A stretch of 64,000 nucleotides of DNA from Aurantimonas coralicida (GTDB lineage: Bacteria > Pseudomonadota > Alphaproteobacteria > Rhizobiales > Rhizobiaceae): contig DRFF01000057.1 in assembly GCA_011050685.1 (NCBI GenBank), forward strand, positions 1-64,000. Reading direction: 5' to 3'. The notes beneath the pieces were generated by a model. The model ran no database searches and was not told the origin of the DNA. It saw only the letters and a program-made list of their open reading frames with translations. Below, piece after piece: positions 35,395 to 43,744 of the stretch. The translations under genes were made by a program, and so were the position numbers. Position 1 is the first letter of the stretch. Each line of letters opens with the position of its first letter.

Positions 35395-36990
35395 TCAGGC
35401 GAAGGCGTCGGGCTCGGACTCCTTGCGCTTGGCGATGAAGTCGGAAAGCGCCTCGGCGATGCCGGGGTCGAGCGCGGGCGCCTCATAGGCATCGAGCCAG
35501 CGCCGGCAAAGCTGGTTGGCCCGGTTCTCGGCGCGCAACGCGCCCTCGGCCGACCACTGCTCGAAGGAATTGTTGTCGGCGATGGACGAGCGATAGAACG
35601 CCGTCTGAAAATTGTCCTGGGTGTGCTGGCAGCCGAGATAATGGCTGCCCGGCCCAACCTCGCGGATCGCCGACATGGCCTGGCCGTTTTCGGACAAGTC
35701 GACCCCGCGCGCCATTGCCTGCATCATGCCGAGCTGATCGCAATCCATGACGAATTTCTCGTAGCAGGCTGCCAGTCCGCCCTCGAGCCAGCCGGCAGCG
35801 TGCAGCACGAAGTTGGTGCCCGCCAGCACCGTCGAGTTCAGCGTGTTGGCGCTCTCGTAGGCAGCCTGGGCATCCGGCACCTTGGAGGCGCAGAGCGACC
35901 CGCCGGTGCGGAACGGCAGGCCGAGCCGGCGCGCCAGCTGCGCCGCGCCATAGGAGACCAGCGCCGGCTCCGGCGATCCGAAGGTCGGCGCGCCGGACTG
36001 CATCGAAATCGACGAGGCGAAGGTGCCAAACACGACCGGCGCGCCCGGCCGGCAAAGCTGGGTGAAGGCGGCGCCCGCCAGCACCTCGGCGAGCACTTGC
36101 GTCAAGGTGCCGGCAACCGTTACCGGGCTCATCGCCCCGGCCAGGATGAAGGGCGTGACGATGCAAGCCTGGTTCGCCCGGGCATAGACCTTCAGCGCGC
36201 CCAGCATGGTGCCGTCGAAGGTCATCGGCGAGTTGGCGTTGATCAGGTTGATGACAACCGTATTCTGATCGACGAAATCCGAGCCGAACAGGATGCGGCA
36301 CATCTCGATCGTGTCGGCGGCCCGTTCCGGCGCCGTCACCGAGCCCATGAAGGGCTTGTCGGACAGCGTCATGTGCGCATGCACCATGTCGAGGTGACGC
36401 TTGTTCACCGGGATGTCGACCGGCTCGCACACCGTGCCGCCCGAATGGTGGATCGACGGTGCCATATAGGCGAGCTTCACGAGGTTGCGGAAATCCTCAA
36501 TCGTTGCGTAGCGCCGCACGCCGTCGAGGTCACGCACGAAAGGCGGACCGTAGACCGGTGCGAACACCGTGGCCTTGCCGCCGATCTCGACCGAGTTCTC
36601 CGGATTGCGGGCGTGCTGGGTGAAAATCCGCGGTGCGGTCTTCAGGAGTTCGCGGCAAAGCCCCTTGGGAAAGCGCACCCGCTCTCCGGACACGTCGGCG
36701 CCCGCTTCCTTCCACATCGCCAGCGCTTCCGCGTCATCGCGAAATTCGATGCCGATCTCCTCAAGCACCGTGTCGGCATTCGCCTCGATCAGGGCAAGAC
36801 CTTCCTCGTCCAGCACCTCGTATTCCGGAAGCGACCGGCGGATATAGGCAAGCTTTGGCCCCGAGCCGGTCTGGGTGCGGGCCGCGCGCCGAGCCGATGC
36901 GCCGCCGCCGCCGCCGCGCCCACGTCGTCCGCCCGCCGCACCGCTCTCGGCTTCCATCGCCTCGGGGGCTTGTCCGGTCACGTCGCTCAT
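35395..36990 (-). CDS. MttB-family (trimethylamine/betaine) corrinoid methyltransferase, non-pyrrolysine
   Basis: A 531-residue MttB-superfamily barrel enzyme. The frame has no internal stop, so unlike archaeal MttB it does not use an amber-coded pyrrolysine; non-Pyl members such as Desulfitobacterium MtgB are betaine:corrinoid methyltransferases (established for that enzyme). It would demethylate a quaternary amine and methylate the corrinoid protein encoded divergently. Family blocks include RSLPEYEVLDEEGLALIEAN, HSGGTVCEPVDIP and the C-terminal SHYLGCQHTQDNF. ATG 36990 follows AGGAGA. Residues 20-38 are an Arg/Gly-rich insertion (GRRGRGGGGGASARRAAR) before the conserved domain. Confidence 0.9.
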   Translation of the reverse strand: MSDVTGQAPEAMEAESGAAGGRRGRGGGGGASARRAARTQTGSGPKLAYIRRSLPEYEVLDEEGLALIEANADTVLEEIGIEFRDDAEALAMWKEAGADVSGERVRFPKGLCRELLKTAPRIFTQHARNPENSVEIGGKATVFAPVYGPPFVRDLDGVRRYATIEDFRNLVKLAYMAPSIHHSGGTVCEPVDIPVNKRHLDMVHAHMTLSDKPFMGSVTAPERAADTIEMCRILFGSDFVDQNTVVINLINANSPMTFDGTMLGALKVYARANQACIVTPFILAGAMSPVTVAGTLTQVLAEVLAGAAFTQLCRPGAPVVFGTFASSISMQSGAPTFGSPEPALVSYGAAQLARRLGLPFRTGGSLCASKVPDAQAAYESANTLNSTVLAGTNFVLHAAGWLEGGLAACYEKFVMDCDQLGMMQAMARGVDLSENGQAMSAIREVGPGSHYLGCQHTQDNFQTAFYRSSIADNNSFEQWSAEGALRAENRANQLCRRWLDAYEAPALDPGIAEALSDFIAKRKESEPDAFA

Positions 36991-37339
36991 CCGTCGTCTC
37001 CTGGCATTGTCCGCTGGAGCCGGCCGGGCTGTGCACCCTCCCCCGCCGACATCCTCCCGCGAGCATACGCGGCAATCCCAACCGATTGTAAAAGGACAAA
37101 TCCCTCTCGCCGTTCCGGATGCGAAGATCGGTGACGCGCGAAGGATAGTCGCCGGGCTGGATCGGCAAGCGTATCCATGGCGCGGACGTCGTTTTCGGCA
37201 TCGGCAATGTCGCAGCCGGAAGATTTGTTTACAGCCCTTTGCCCTACTCTCGATCGTGATGCGGTGCGAAGCGCCCGACATGCGCCGACACCGTTCCCTA
37301 ATAAGGCCTTGGGAGAGGCCGCTGGTGAGGAGTGCCATC
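36991..37339. promoter_or_regulatory. divergent control region of methyltransferase and corrinoid-protein genes
   Basis: A 349-bp gap separates two divergent, functionally linked genes, so both promoters must be here. It contains a short palindrome, TTGT-N6-ACAA (37086-37099), and a second AT-richer patch with TTTGTTTACAG around 37224-37234. Neither can be tied to the LuxR or GlxA-type regulator by inspection. Confidence 0.5.
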
Positions 37340-38041
37340 ATGGCGGATGACGACGAGATCGTACTGGCCGAGCTCTCCGACGATGACCTCGTCGCCCAGA
37401 TGAAGGACGACCTTTACGACGGGCTGAAGGAGGAAATCGAAGAAGGCACCAATATCCTCCTCGGACGGGACTGGACGCCCTATGACGTCCTGACCAAAGC
37501 GCTCGTCGGCGGCATGCAGATCGTCGGCGAGGATTTTCGCGACGGCATCCTGTTCGTGCCTGAAGTGCTGCTCTCAGCCAACGCCATGAAGGCCGGAATG
37601 AAGATTCTGCGGCCGTTGCTGGTCGAGACCGGCGCGCCGAAACAGGGCAAGATGGTCATCGGCACTGTCAAGGGCGACATCCACGACATCGGCAAGAACC
37701 TCGTCGGCATGATGATGGAGGGCGCCGGCTTCGAGATCGTCGACCTCGGCATCAACATCGACGTCGACAAGTACCTTGCCGCGCTCGACGAGCACCAGCC
37801 GGAATTCCTCGGCATGTCGGCGCTGCTGACGACAACGATGCCCTACATGAAGGTGGTGATCGATACGTTGGTCCAGAAGGGTCGCCGCGACGACTATATT
37901 GTCCTTGTCGGCGGCGCGCCGTTGAACGAGGATTTCGCCAATCAAGTCGGCGCCGACGCCTATTGCCGCGATGCGGCGATCACCGTCGAGATCGCCAAGG
38001 AGCTGATGGCGCGCAAGCACAATCAGCTGCGACCGGCATGA
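37340..38041 (+). CDS. corrinoid (B12-binding) methyl carrier protein
   Basis: A 233-residue MtbC/MttC-type protein. Residues 10-95 form the helical cap domain (YDVLTKALVGGMQIVGEDF, EVLLSANAMKAGM). Residues 103-225 are the Rossmann-like cobalamin domain with GDIHDIGKNLV: Asp113, His115 (lower axial ligand) and Gly118 give the D-x-H-x2-G motif; MSALLTTTM and VLVGGAPL complete the binding site. It accepts the methyl group from the MttB-family enzyme and passes it to the methyl-THF enzyme at 41473. ATG 37340 follows GAGGAG. Confidence 0.94.
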   Translation: MADDDEIVLAELSDDDLVAQMKDDLYDGLKEEIEEGTNILLGRDWTPYDVLTKALVGGMQIVGEDFRDGILFVPEVLLSANAMKAGMKILRPLLVETGAPKQGKMVIGTVKGDIHDIGKNLVGMMMEGAGFEIVDLGINIDVDKYLAALDEHQPEFLGMSALLTTTMPYMKVVIDTLVQKGRRDDYIVLVGGAPLNEDFANQVGADAYCRDAAITVEIAKELMARKHNQLRPA

Positions 38042-38204
38042 CGCCGGTCATCCAGCCTGCCCCTCATGCCGACGCTGACACGGCGTGCATTGGCCGGACA
38101 ATGAACAGGTCGGATATCTCGCCGCTCCCCGCTCGCACCGCCCATGAGAACGGCGCGGCGGCCCGAGGGCCCCGCGCCCATTCATCGCCGCGAGGGACGG
38201 CTGC

Positions 38205-38351
38205 CTACTGTGCAACGTCTCTGACGGCCGCACCGGTCGCATCGACGGTATTGCCGACATCCCGGCCGACCCCGCGGACGGTGTTGGCACAGGCGGAAAG
38301 CGCGAGGGCTCCCGCGAGAATCGCGGACAGGAGTGCGATGCGGTGGGTCAT
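38205..38351 (-). CDS. entericidin-like small lipoprotein
   Basis: A 48-residue protein translated from 38351 to 38205, starting MTHRIALLSAILAGALALSA and with a lipobox LSAC at residues 18-21. The mature part (residues 21-48) is short and polar with NTVRGVGRDVGNTVDATG, the pattern of the EcnA/EcnB family. GGAGAG lies before the ATG. It is on the opposite strand between the corrinoid-protein gene and DUF1638. Whether it acts in a toxin/antidote pair is unknown; no second entericidin gene is beside it. Confidence 0.8.
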   Translation of the reverse strand: MTHRIALLSAILAGALALSACANTVRGVGRDVGNTVDATGAAVRDVAQ

Positions 38352-38441
38352 GCTGTTCTCTCCGTTTCGAGAATGTGACGGAAAAACGGCTGAGACTTAC
38401 GCCGGTTCCGCTCCCTCGCGACATTTTCATTTGGAAGGCTG

Positions 38442-39104
38442 ATGTTCGACGGCCCCGACCACTCCGCCCCGCCCGCCCGTGACAATGTCGAGCGGCTCAC
38501 TGTCATCGCCTGCGGCGCCATCGCGCGGGAGATTGTGGCCATCCTCGCTGCCAATGGCCTCGACCATGTCGACCTCACCTGCCTGCCGGCGGTCCTCCAC
38601 AACGCGCCGAAAAAGATCGCGCCGGCCGTCGAAGCAGCCATCCTCAAGGCCCGCAGCCGGGGCGCGTCCAGGATTTTTATCGCCTATGCCGATTGCGGCA
38701 CCGGTGGCCATCTCGACGCGGTCTGCGAACGCCAAGGCGTCGAGCGCATCGCCGGCCCGCATTGCTATTCCTTTTTCCTCGGCAATGACAGCTTCGCCGC
38801 CGAGGGCGATGCCAACATGACCACCTTCTGGCTTACCGATTTTCTCGCCCGTCAGTTCGACGCGTTCATCGCCAAGCCGTTTCGCCTCGACCGTTATCCC
38901 GAAATGACGGCGATGCTGTTCGGCAATTACGAGCGCGTCGTCCACATTGCCCAGACCGACGACGCCGAGCTCGATACCCGCGCCCGCGCGATCGCCGATC
39001 GTCTCGGGCTCGCGCACGAGCGGCGCTTTGTCGGCTATGGCGATCTCGTCGACGCGATCGCCACCGCAGCCGGCGCCGCCCGGCCCCAGCTTGCGACAGG
39101 CTGA
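38442..39104 (+). CDS. DUF1638 protein linked to corrinoid methyl transfer
   Basis: A 220-residue protein of the DUF1638 (PF07796) family. Conserved segments are LTVIACGAIAREIVAILAAN, the DLTCLPAVLHNAP stretch, FIAYADCGTGG and the GPHCYSFFLGND motif. The cysteines in these motifs suggest a metal or corrinoid site. DUF1638 genes repeatedly occur beside MttB-type methyltransferases and corrinoid proteins, as here, but no activity is established. It is likely in the same transcript as the corrinoid protein despite the antisense lipoprotein gene between them. Confidence 0.88.
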   Translation: MFDGPDHSAPPARDNVERLTVIACGAIAREIVAILAANGLDHVDLTCLPAVLHNAPKKIAPAVEAAILKARSRGASRIFIAYADCGTGGHLDAVCERQGVERIAGPHCYSFFLGNDSFAAEGDANMTTFWLTDFLARQFDAFIAKPFRLDRYPEMTAMLFGNYERVVHIAQTDDAELDTRARAIADRLGLAHERRFVGYGDLVDAIATAAGAARPQLATG

Positions 39105-39294
39105 CGCGGATTTCGCAAAGCGCCCCGAGGGGTATCGATCAGTCACATCGACATGGGAATCGGTTGGCGACCAGCCAACGCAGCCGCTTGATGTTTGCCA
39201 ACGAAACGCCGATTTAATATCCACCCCGTCATAGTGTTTGCGGACTCCTTGATTAAGGGGGAGGCCGTGCCGGCGGTTTGGCATTGCCTGCCTC

Positions 39295-39993
39295 ATGCCA
39301 TTCAGCTCCGCGATCCGTTCCGCAAACCCAGTTTACCGAGTATCCACCGTGTCACCCGCCGCCTTCTCAAACATTCGACGATCGCTGCGGCGACGCGGGG
39401 CCAAGCGGCAACGACGCATCTCCGCCATTCTGCGGGGCTACACCCATCGCGACCGGACCGGTCCGACGCTCGGCGAATTGTCCCAGGCCTTCGATTCGCG
39501 AGCGTATGGGGCATTCTTCATTCTGCTCGGCGGGCTCAATCTGGTTCCGCTCCCGCCGGGCGCCTCGCTGGTCTTCGGCATCCCGCTCATGCTGTTCGCG
39601 CTGCAGCTCGCGATCGGCCGCCACCGGCTCTGGCTGCCTGGCCGTGTCCATCGCATCCGCCTCAGCGCCGACACGCTCGGCATGGGGATGCGCAAGATCG
39701 GACCGACGCTGCGCTGGATCGAGCGCCTCGCACGGCATCGCTATTGGCCCGAGCCTGAATGGGTGCTGCTTGTCGCGGTCGGCTGGTTCTGCTTTCTGAT
39801 GGCGGCACTGGTGGCGCTTCCCTTTCCGCTGACCAATATGGCACCCGGCGTCGCTATCGCTCTCGCCGGAGTGGCGATCACCGCCCGCGACGGTCTCTGG
39901 CTGATTGCCTCCATCCTTCTCGGAGTGGCATCGGTCGCCGTTCTGGGCGGTGTCTACGGTGCCGCAGCCCTCGCGGTCATGCAGATTTTCTGA
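39295..39993 (+). CDS. ExoD-family membrane protein
   Basis: A protein of up to 232 residues with the ExoD (PF06055) core: TLGELSQAFDSRAYGAFFIL then LNLVPLPPGASLVFGIPLML, followed by four to five helices. Named after Rhizobium exoD, whose loss affects exopolysaccharide and alkali tolerance; the molecular function is unknown. The N-terminal 50 residues are basic and variable; a GTG at 39349 is an alternative start. It interrupts the C1 gene run without an obvious link. The gap 39994-40227 holds no gene. Confidence 0.85.
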   Translation: MPFSSAIRSANPVYRVSTVSPAAFSNIRRSLRRRGAKRQRRISAILRGYTHRDRTGPTLGELSQAFDSRAYGAFFILLGGLNLVPLPPGASLVFGIPLMLFALQLAIGRHRLWLPGRVHRIRLSADTLGMGMRKIGPTLRWIERLARHRYWPEPEWVLLVAVGWFCFLMAALVALPFPLTNMAPGVAIALAGVAITARDGLWLIASILLGVASVAVLGGVYGAAALAVMQIF

Positions 39994-40227
39994 CCGATCC
40001 GGCCGCATGGCGCGTGCCGGACAGGGTCGAATTTGGCACTGGTTGGATTTGGGGCCTCGGCCAAGCAGCGGCTACGTCGCCATGGCCACTCGATCGCTCC
40101 CGATCCTCAAAAAATTCTCCTGATCGCCCATCAGGCGCCGAATGTCGCAAAGCCGCCGCGCGTCGTCGCGTCCGGCATATCCTCCGACAGCGTCTCCCGG
40201 CACATTGCCGGGCGTGGGAGATGCGGC

Positions 40228-40527
40228 ATGGCCGAAACGCAAATCGTCTATTGGCGGGATATTCCCGCCCAGGTGATCGTCCGCCAGGGCCGCAAGGCGG
40301 CGCGTCGCGAATTGCCGATACGCTTCATCGAGGCGATCGACCGCTGCGCCATGCGCGTCGGCGCCCAGGATTCCGAGGCCTATCTCGCCGAGTGGCGACG
40401 CGACAGCGCGGCCTGCGAAGCGGACGACCTCGAAGCCGAGGCCACGAACAGATTGACCGAACTCGATCAACGCTACGACCGGGATCGCCTCGCGGCGCTG
40501 GTCGCCAACGAGGGGCGTGAGCCATGA
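40228..40527 (+). CDS. PF13769 'virulence factor' family small protein
   Basis: A 99-residue protein. The opening TQIVYWRDIPAQVIVRQGRK and ELPIRFIEAIDRCAMRVG are characteristic of the short family annotated as virulence factor (PF13769), whose name has no functional basis. The frame is open further upstream but ATG 40228 with GGGAGA fits the domain. The stop overlaps the MetF-like start by 4 bp (ATGA), so the two proteins are very likely made together and may form a complex. Confidence 0.88.
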   Translation: MAETQIVYWRDIPAQVIVRQGRKAARRELPIRFIEAIDRCAMRVGAQDSEAYLAEWRRDSAACEADDLEAEATNRLTELDQRYDRDRLAALVANEGREP

Positions 40528-41423
40528 TACAGGATCTGCCGTTGCCGCGGCATCATATCCCCGCCTCGATCGAGGTCGCCCCCAAGCAGGCACTGGAATC
40601 GCGCGAGTTGCCCGATCTGTTTCCCGCCGGAACCAAGGTCTATCTGACCGATGTCGGTGTCGACTCCGTCAAGGATTTCATCCGCGCGGTGAAACGGATT
40701 TCCGACCTCGGCTATGCGCCGGTCCCGCATATTCCGGCGCGCCGCATCCGCAGTCGCGACGAATTGGAGACCCGTATCCGGGCCTATGCCGAAGAGGCCG
40801 GGGTGACCGACATGCTGGTGATCGGTGGCGGCCTCGATCGTCCGGCCGGACCGTTCACCTCGACCATGGAGATTCTGGAGAGCGGCCTCTTCGACCGCTA
40901 CGGAATCCGCGATGTCGGTGTCGCCGGCCATCCCGAGGGTTCGCCCGACTTCTCGGCCGCGACCGCCGAAGAGGCGTTGCGGCTCAAACGCGATTTCGGC
41001 GAGCGCACCGGGGCGCATATGCGCATCGTTACCCAGTTCGGTTTCGATGCGAACGAGTTCATCAACTGGTCGCTGGCCATCCGCGAGGCCGGCATCGGCC
41101 TGCCGATCCATTTGGGCGTTGCCGGACCCGCCAAGATCACCACGCTGATCAAATACGCCGCGCTTTGCGGTGTCGGCAACTCCGTCGCCTTCCTGAAGAA
41201 ACGGGCGTTGGCGCTGACCGCGCTCGCCACGACCCATTCGCCGGAAGCTGTGGTCGGGCCGATCGAGCGGCATTGGCAGGCGACGCTGGACTCGCCCGTC
41301 CGGCAGATTCATGTCTTTCCCTTCGGCGGTCTGGTGAAATCCGCCGAGTGGCTGACCGAACGCGCCTCCTGGCCAAACCAGGCCTCGTCCTTCAGCCGCG
41401 ACATCAAGCGCCAGCACGGCTGA
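40524..41423 (+). CDS. MetF-like methylenetetrahydrofolate reductase
   Basis: A 299-residue MTHFR-family barrel. The family's catalytic Glu region is IPASIEVAPKQALE, shorter than the FEFFPPK of E. coli MetF. Other blocks are VYLTDVGVDSVKDF, the SRDELETRIRAYAEEAGV helix, MLVIGGGLDRPAG (FAD site), GVAGHPEGSPD and the THLGVAGPAKITTL-like end GLPIHLGVAGPAKITTLIKY. In a demethylation pathway it would run towards 5,10-methylene-THF (inference). It is coupled to the PF13769 protein and followed 49 bp later by the methyl-THF:corrinoid methyltransferase. Confidence 0.88.
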   Translation: MIQDLPLPRHHIPASIEVAPKQALESRELPDLFPAGTKVYLTDVGVDSVKDFIRAVKRISDLGYAPVPHIPARRIRSRDELETRIRAYAEEAGVTDMLVIGGGLDRPAGPFTSTMEILESGLFDRYGIRDVGVAGHPEGSPDFSAATAEEALRLKRDFGERTGAHMRIVTQFGFDANEFINWSLAIREAGIGLPIHLGVAGPAKITTLIKYAALCGVGNSVAFLKKRALALTALATTHSPEAVVGPIERHWQATLDSPVRQIHVFPFGGLVKSAEWLTERASWPNQASSFSRDIKRQHG

Positions 41424-41472
41424 GCGCCAGCCGAACCGCATCCTCCGCCCCCCTTCACCGGAAAGACCGCCC

Positions 41473-42426
41473 ATGACCCGTACCGTCGTCGCCTCCGCCA
41501 AGAGGGAGATCGTGATCGGCTTCGACGAACCATTCTGCGTCATCGGCGAACGGATCAATCCGACCGGGCGCAAGAAGCTCGCCGCCGAAATGGTCGCCGG
41601 CAATTTCGACACCGTCACCAGGGACGTGCTGGAGCAGGTTGCCGCGGGCGCGACCATGCTCGACGTGAATGCCGGGGTCACCGCCGTCGACCCGAACGTC
41701 TCGGAGCCGCCGCTGCTGGTCCAGACCATCCGCCTCGTCCAAAGCCTCACCGATCTGCCGATCTCGATCGATTCTTCGGTGTCCTCCGCCATCCGGGCAG
41801 CGCTGGAGGTCGCCGAGGGGCGGCCCTTGGTCAACTCCGTCACCGGAGAGTTGGAAAAGCTCGAGGCGATCCTCCCGCTGATCAAGAAATACGACGTGCC
41901 GGTCGTCGCCATCTCCAACGACGAAACCGGCATTTCCGAAGATCCGGACGTGCGCTTCGAGGTCGCGAAGCGGATCGTCCAGCATGCCGCCGACTACGGC
42001 ATCAAGCCGTGCGACATCGTCGTCGACCCGCTGGTCATGCCGATCGGTGCGATGGGCACGGCGGGCCGGCAGGTCTTCGCCCTGGTGCGTCGCCTGCGCG
42101 AGGAGCTCGGCGTCAATACGAGCTGCGGCGCCTCCAACATCTCCTTCGGCCTGCCGCACCGCCACGGTATCAACGCCGCCTTCTTGCCGATGGCGATTGC
42201 CGCCGGCATGACCTCGGCGATCATGAATCCCTGCCGGCCGCAGGAGATGGAGGCGGTTCGCGCCGCCAACGTTTTGATGGGCAACGATCCGTCCTGCGGA
42301 AGCTGGATCCGCAACTACCGCGATGTCCAACCAGCCGCGACGATGATCGCAGCCGGTTCAGCCGCCGCGCCATCCGGCAGCGGCAGGCGACGCGGCGGCC
42401 GGGAAGCCCGGATGGCGCAGTCCTGA
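41473..42426 (+). CDS. methyltetrahydrofolate:corrinoid methyltransferase (MtgA/AcsE/MtrH-like)
   Basis: A 317-residue pterin-binding (DHPS-like) barrel. The opening IGERINPTGRKKLAAEM, the LDVNAGVTAVDP motif, ISIDSSVSSAI and the VVDPLVMPIGAMG block are the folate-binding signatures shared by AcsE, MtgA and the MetH pterin domain; the Asn in SCGASNISFGLP is the conserved methyl-transfer Asn. It moves the methyl from the corrinoid protein to THF. After about residue 290 the sequence turns into a disordered AAAPSGSGRRRGGREAR tail, one of the four Arg/Gly tails in the locus. Confidence 0.92.
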   Translation: MTRTVVASAKREIVIGFDEPFCVIGERINPTGRKKLAAEMVAGNFDTVTRDVLEQVAAGATMLDVNAGVTAVDPNVSEPPLLVQTIRLVQSLTDLPISIDSSVSSAIRAALEVAEGRPLVNSVTGELEKLEAILPLIKKYDVPVVAISNDETGISEDPDVRFEVAKRIVQHAADYGIKPCDIVVDPLVMPIGAMGTAGRQVFALVRRLREELGVNTSCGASNISFGLPHRHGINAAFLPMAIAAGMTSAIMNPCRPQEMEAVRAANVLMGNDPSCGSWIRNYRDVQPAATMIAAGSAAAPSGSGRRRGGREARMAQS

Positions 42427-42601
42427 TGGAGGCCGGCGGCTCGGCGAGCGCTGTGTCGAAGGCGACGGACCGTCCGCGACCGGCGTCATTCTTTTCGCAA
42501 GTGCGAAATAAACTTGGCCGCCGCTGCGACTGTTTGGTGCCGCCGAACGTTTCTCGCGGGACAGTCCCGACCGAAGGGACACCCCGAAAGGAATTCGCTT
42601 G

Positions 42602-42961
42602 ATGACCCGCCGCCGCCTGTCGCTTTCCGTTGCTCCCAAGAGCAGCTCCGAAATGTCGACGCTGATGATGCTGTCACCCTTCGTGATCGGCAACCGCATG
42701 ATGCAATTCTGGATGTCGGCCGCTTCCCCGACGGCCACGGACCGCGATGAGATGTCGCGCATGGTCGGCGAGAAGATGCAAGCGGCGGGCGAATCGCTCG
42801 TCGCCATGAATATGGCCGCGATGGAAGCCGTCACCGAGGCCACGCTCGGCGCCGTGACGGGACGCGGCAGCCACTCCAACCATGGCGACGCGATCCTGTC
42901 CGCGGGCCTGAAACCCTATACCAAGCGCGTGCGCGCCAATCGTAAGAGATTGTCGAAGTGA
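42602..42961 (+). CDS. helical protein of unknown function (phasin-like composition)
   Basis: A 119-residue protein starting at ATG 42602 behind AAAGGA. It is Met/Ala-rich and helical (FVIGNRMMQFWMSAAS, GEKMQAAGESLVAMNMAAME), with a basic end KPYTKRVRANRKR. The composition recalls phasin-like proteins that coat polymer granules, but I do not recognise a domain. It lies 175 bp after the methyl-THF enzyme and may belong to its transcript. Confidence 0.75.
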   Translation: MTRRRLSLSVAPKSSSEMSTLMMLSPFVIGNRMMQFWMSAASPTATDRDEMSRMVGEKMQAAGESLVAMNMAAMEAVTEATLGAVTGRGSHSNHGDAILSAGLKPYTKRVRANRKRLSK

Positions 42962-43007
42962 CATGTCCGCGGCTTTCCGGCGCTGATGGCGCGGCCGGCA
43001 CGGCAGC

Positions 43008-43084
43008 CCTCATCCTGAGGCGCGAGCGCATACACGGAGCCCTCATCCTGAGGTGCGAGCGCAGCGAGCCTCGAAGGGCGAGGG
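43008..43084 (+). repeat. CTCATCCTGAGG-type palindromic repeats (half copy plus full copy)
   Basis: A half unit at 43008-43029 (CCTCATCCTGAGGCGCGAGC) is followed by a full unit at 43041-43084 that starts CCTCATCCTGAGGTGCGAGC and ends GCCTCGAAGGGCGAGG. This family is common in intergenic DNA of Hyphomicrobiales and folds into hairpins. Confidence 0.8.
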
Positions 43085-43094
43085 CCGGCCTTGC

Positions 43095-43397
43095 TCATTT
43101 CGCCTTGCCAATCAGATGGCCACGACGGGACAGCTCCGGCAGGCGATGATAATGCAGCGCGATCAGAGCCTCTTTCTTGCGCCGCGACCAGCCCTTGAGC
43201 TGGCGTTCCCGCTCGATGGCGTCGACGATCCGGTCATAGGTCTCGGTAAATACCAGAACGACGGGGCGCCGCTTGGCCGTATAGCCTTTGGAAGGCAGGT
43301 TATTGTGCTCCCAAACCCGCGCTTCGACCGCCTGTCTGGTCAATCCGGTGTAGTAGGACCCGTCGGCGCAGCGCACTATGTAGACAGTGACCTCCAT
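43095..43397 (-). CDS. GIY-YIG nuclease-superfamily protein (UPF0213-like)
   Basis: A 100-residue single GIY-YIG domain. The motif appears as VYIVRCADGSYYTGLT with both Tyr; the catalytic Arg is in EARVWEHN and the Glu in ERERQLKGWSRRKKEALI. ATG 43397 is the natural start because a palindromic repeat lies just upstream. Such stand-alone domains are widespread, of unknown role, and often next to repeats, as here. Confidence 0.9.
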   Translation of the reverse strand: MEVTVYIVRCADGSYYTGLTRQAVEARVWEHNNLPSKGYTAKRRPVVLVFTETYDRIVDAIERERQLKGWSRRKKEALIALHYHRLPELSRRGHLIGKAK

Positions 43398-43408
43398 CGC
43401 CCATTCCC

Positions 43409-43452
43409 CCTCGCCCTTCGAGGCTCGCTTCGCTCGCGCCTCAGGATGAGGG
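43409..43452 (-). repeat. CTCATCCTGAGG-type palindromic repeat
   Basis: The same unit in inverted orientation (CCTCGCCCTTCGAGGCTCGC ... CTCAGGATGAGG), directly upstream of the GIY-YIG start codon, so it lies in the 5' leader of that gene. Confidence 0.8.
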
Positions 43453-43670
43453 GGAATGGGGAACGCCGCAAGCATTGGATCGTGGCAACGGCGGGCAACC
43501 GGAATATAGCTTATTCCACCAGCCATGCAGCGCCATCGCTCATAGAGAGGTCCCGACGGCCCCTCCCTCCAAGCGGTCACACTGCGGCGCGGACCCAGGC
43601 GAAAATTCGTCCTGAGATGTCGTCATTCATCTTTCGCCGTCATCCAGAAGCGCCAGAACAAACCTTTAGC

Positions 43671-43714
43671 CCTCGTCCTGAGGTGCGAGCGCAGCGAGCC
43701 TCGAGGGGCGAGGG
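43671..43714 (+). repeat. CTCATCCTGAGG-type palindromic repeat
   Basis: A further full unit (CCTCGTCCTGAGGTGCGAGC to CGAGGGGCGAGG), ending about 30 bp before the activator gene at 43745. With the copies at 43008-43084 and 43409-43452 it brackets the GIY-YIG gene. The rest of 43398-43744 holds no gene. Confidence 0.8.
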
Positions 43715-43744
43715 CCGGCACGGTTCCAGGCTGATGGCGGCACG

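Noticed and set aside
35395-36990. Pyrrolysine (amber) codon in the MttB-family gene
   Set aside because: The coding frame runs without an internal stop over the whole conserved domain, so this is a non-Pyl member.
35140-37134. 664-residue open frame on the plus strand
   Set aside because: Exact antisense of the MttB-family gene in a GC-rich genome; composition is Arg/Gly/His-rich shadow coding.
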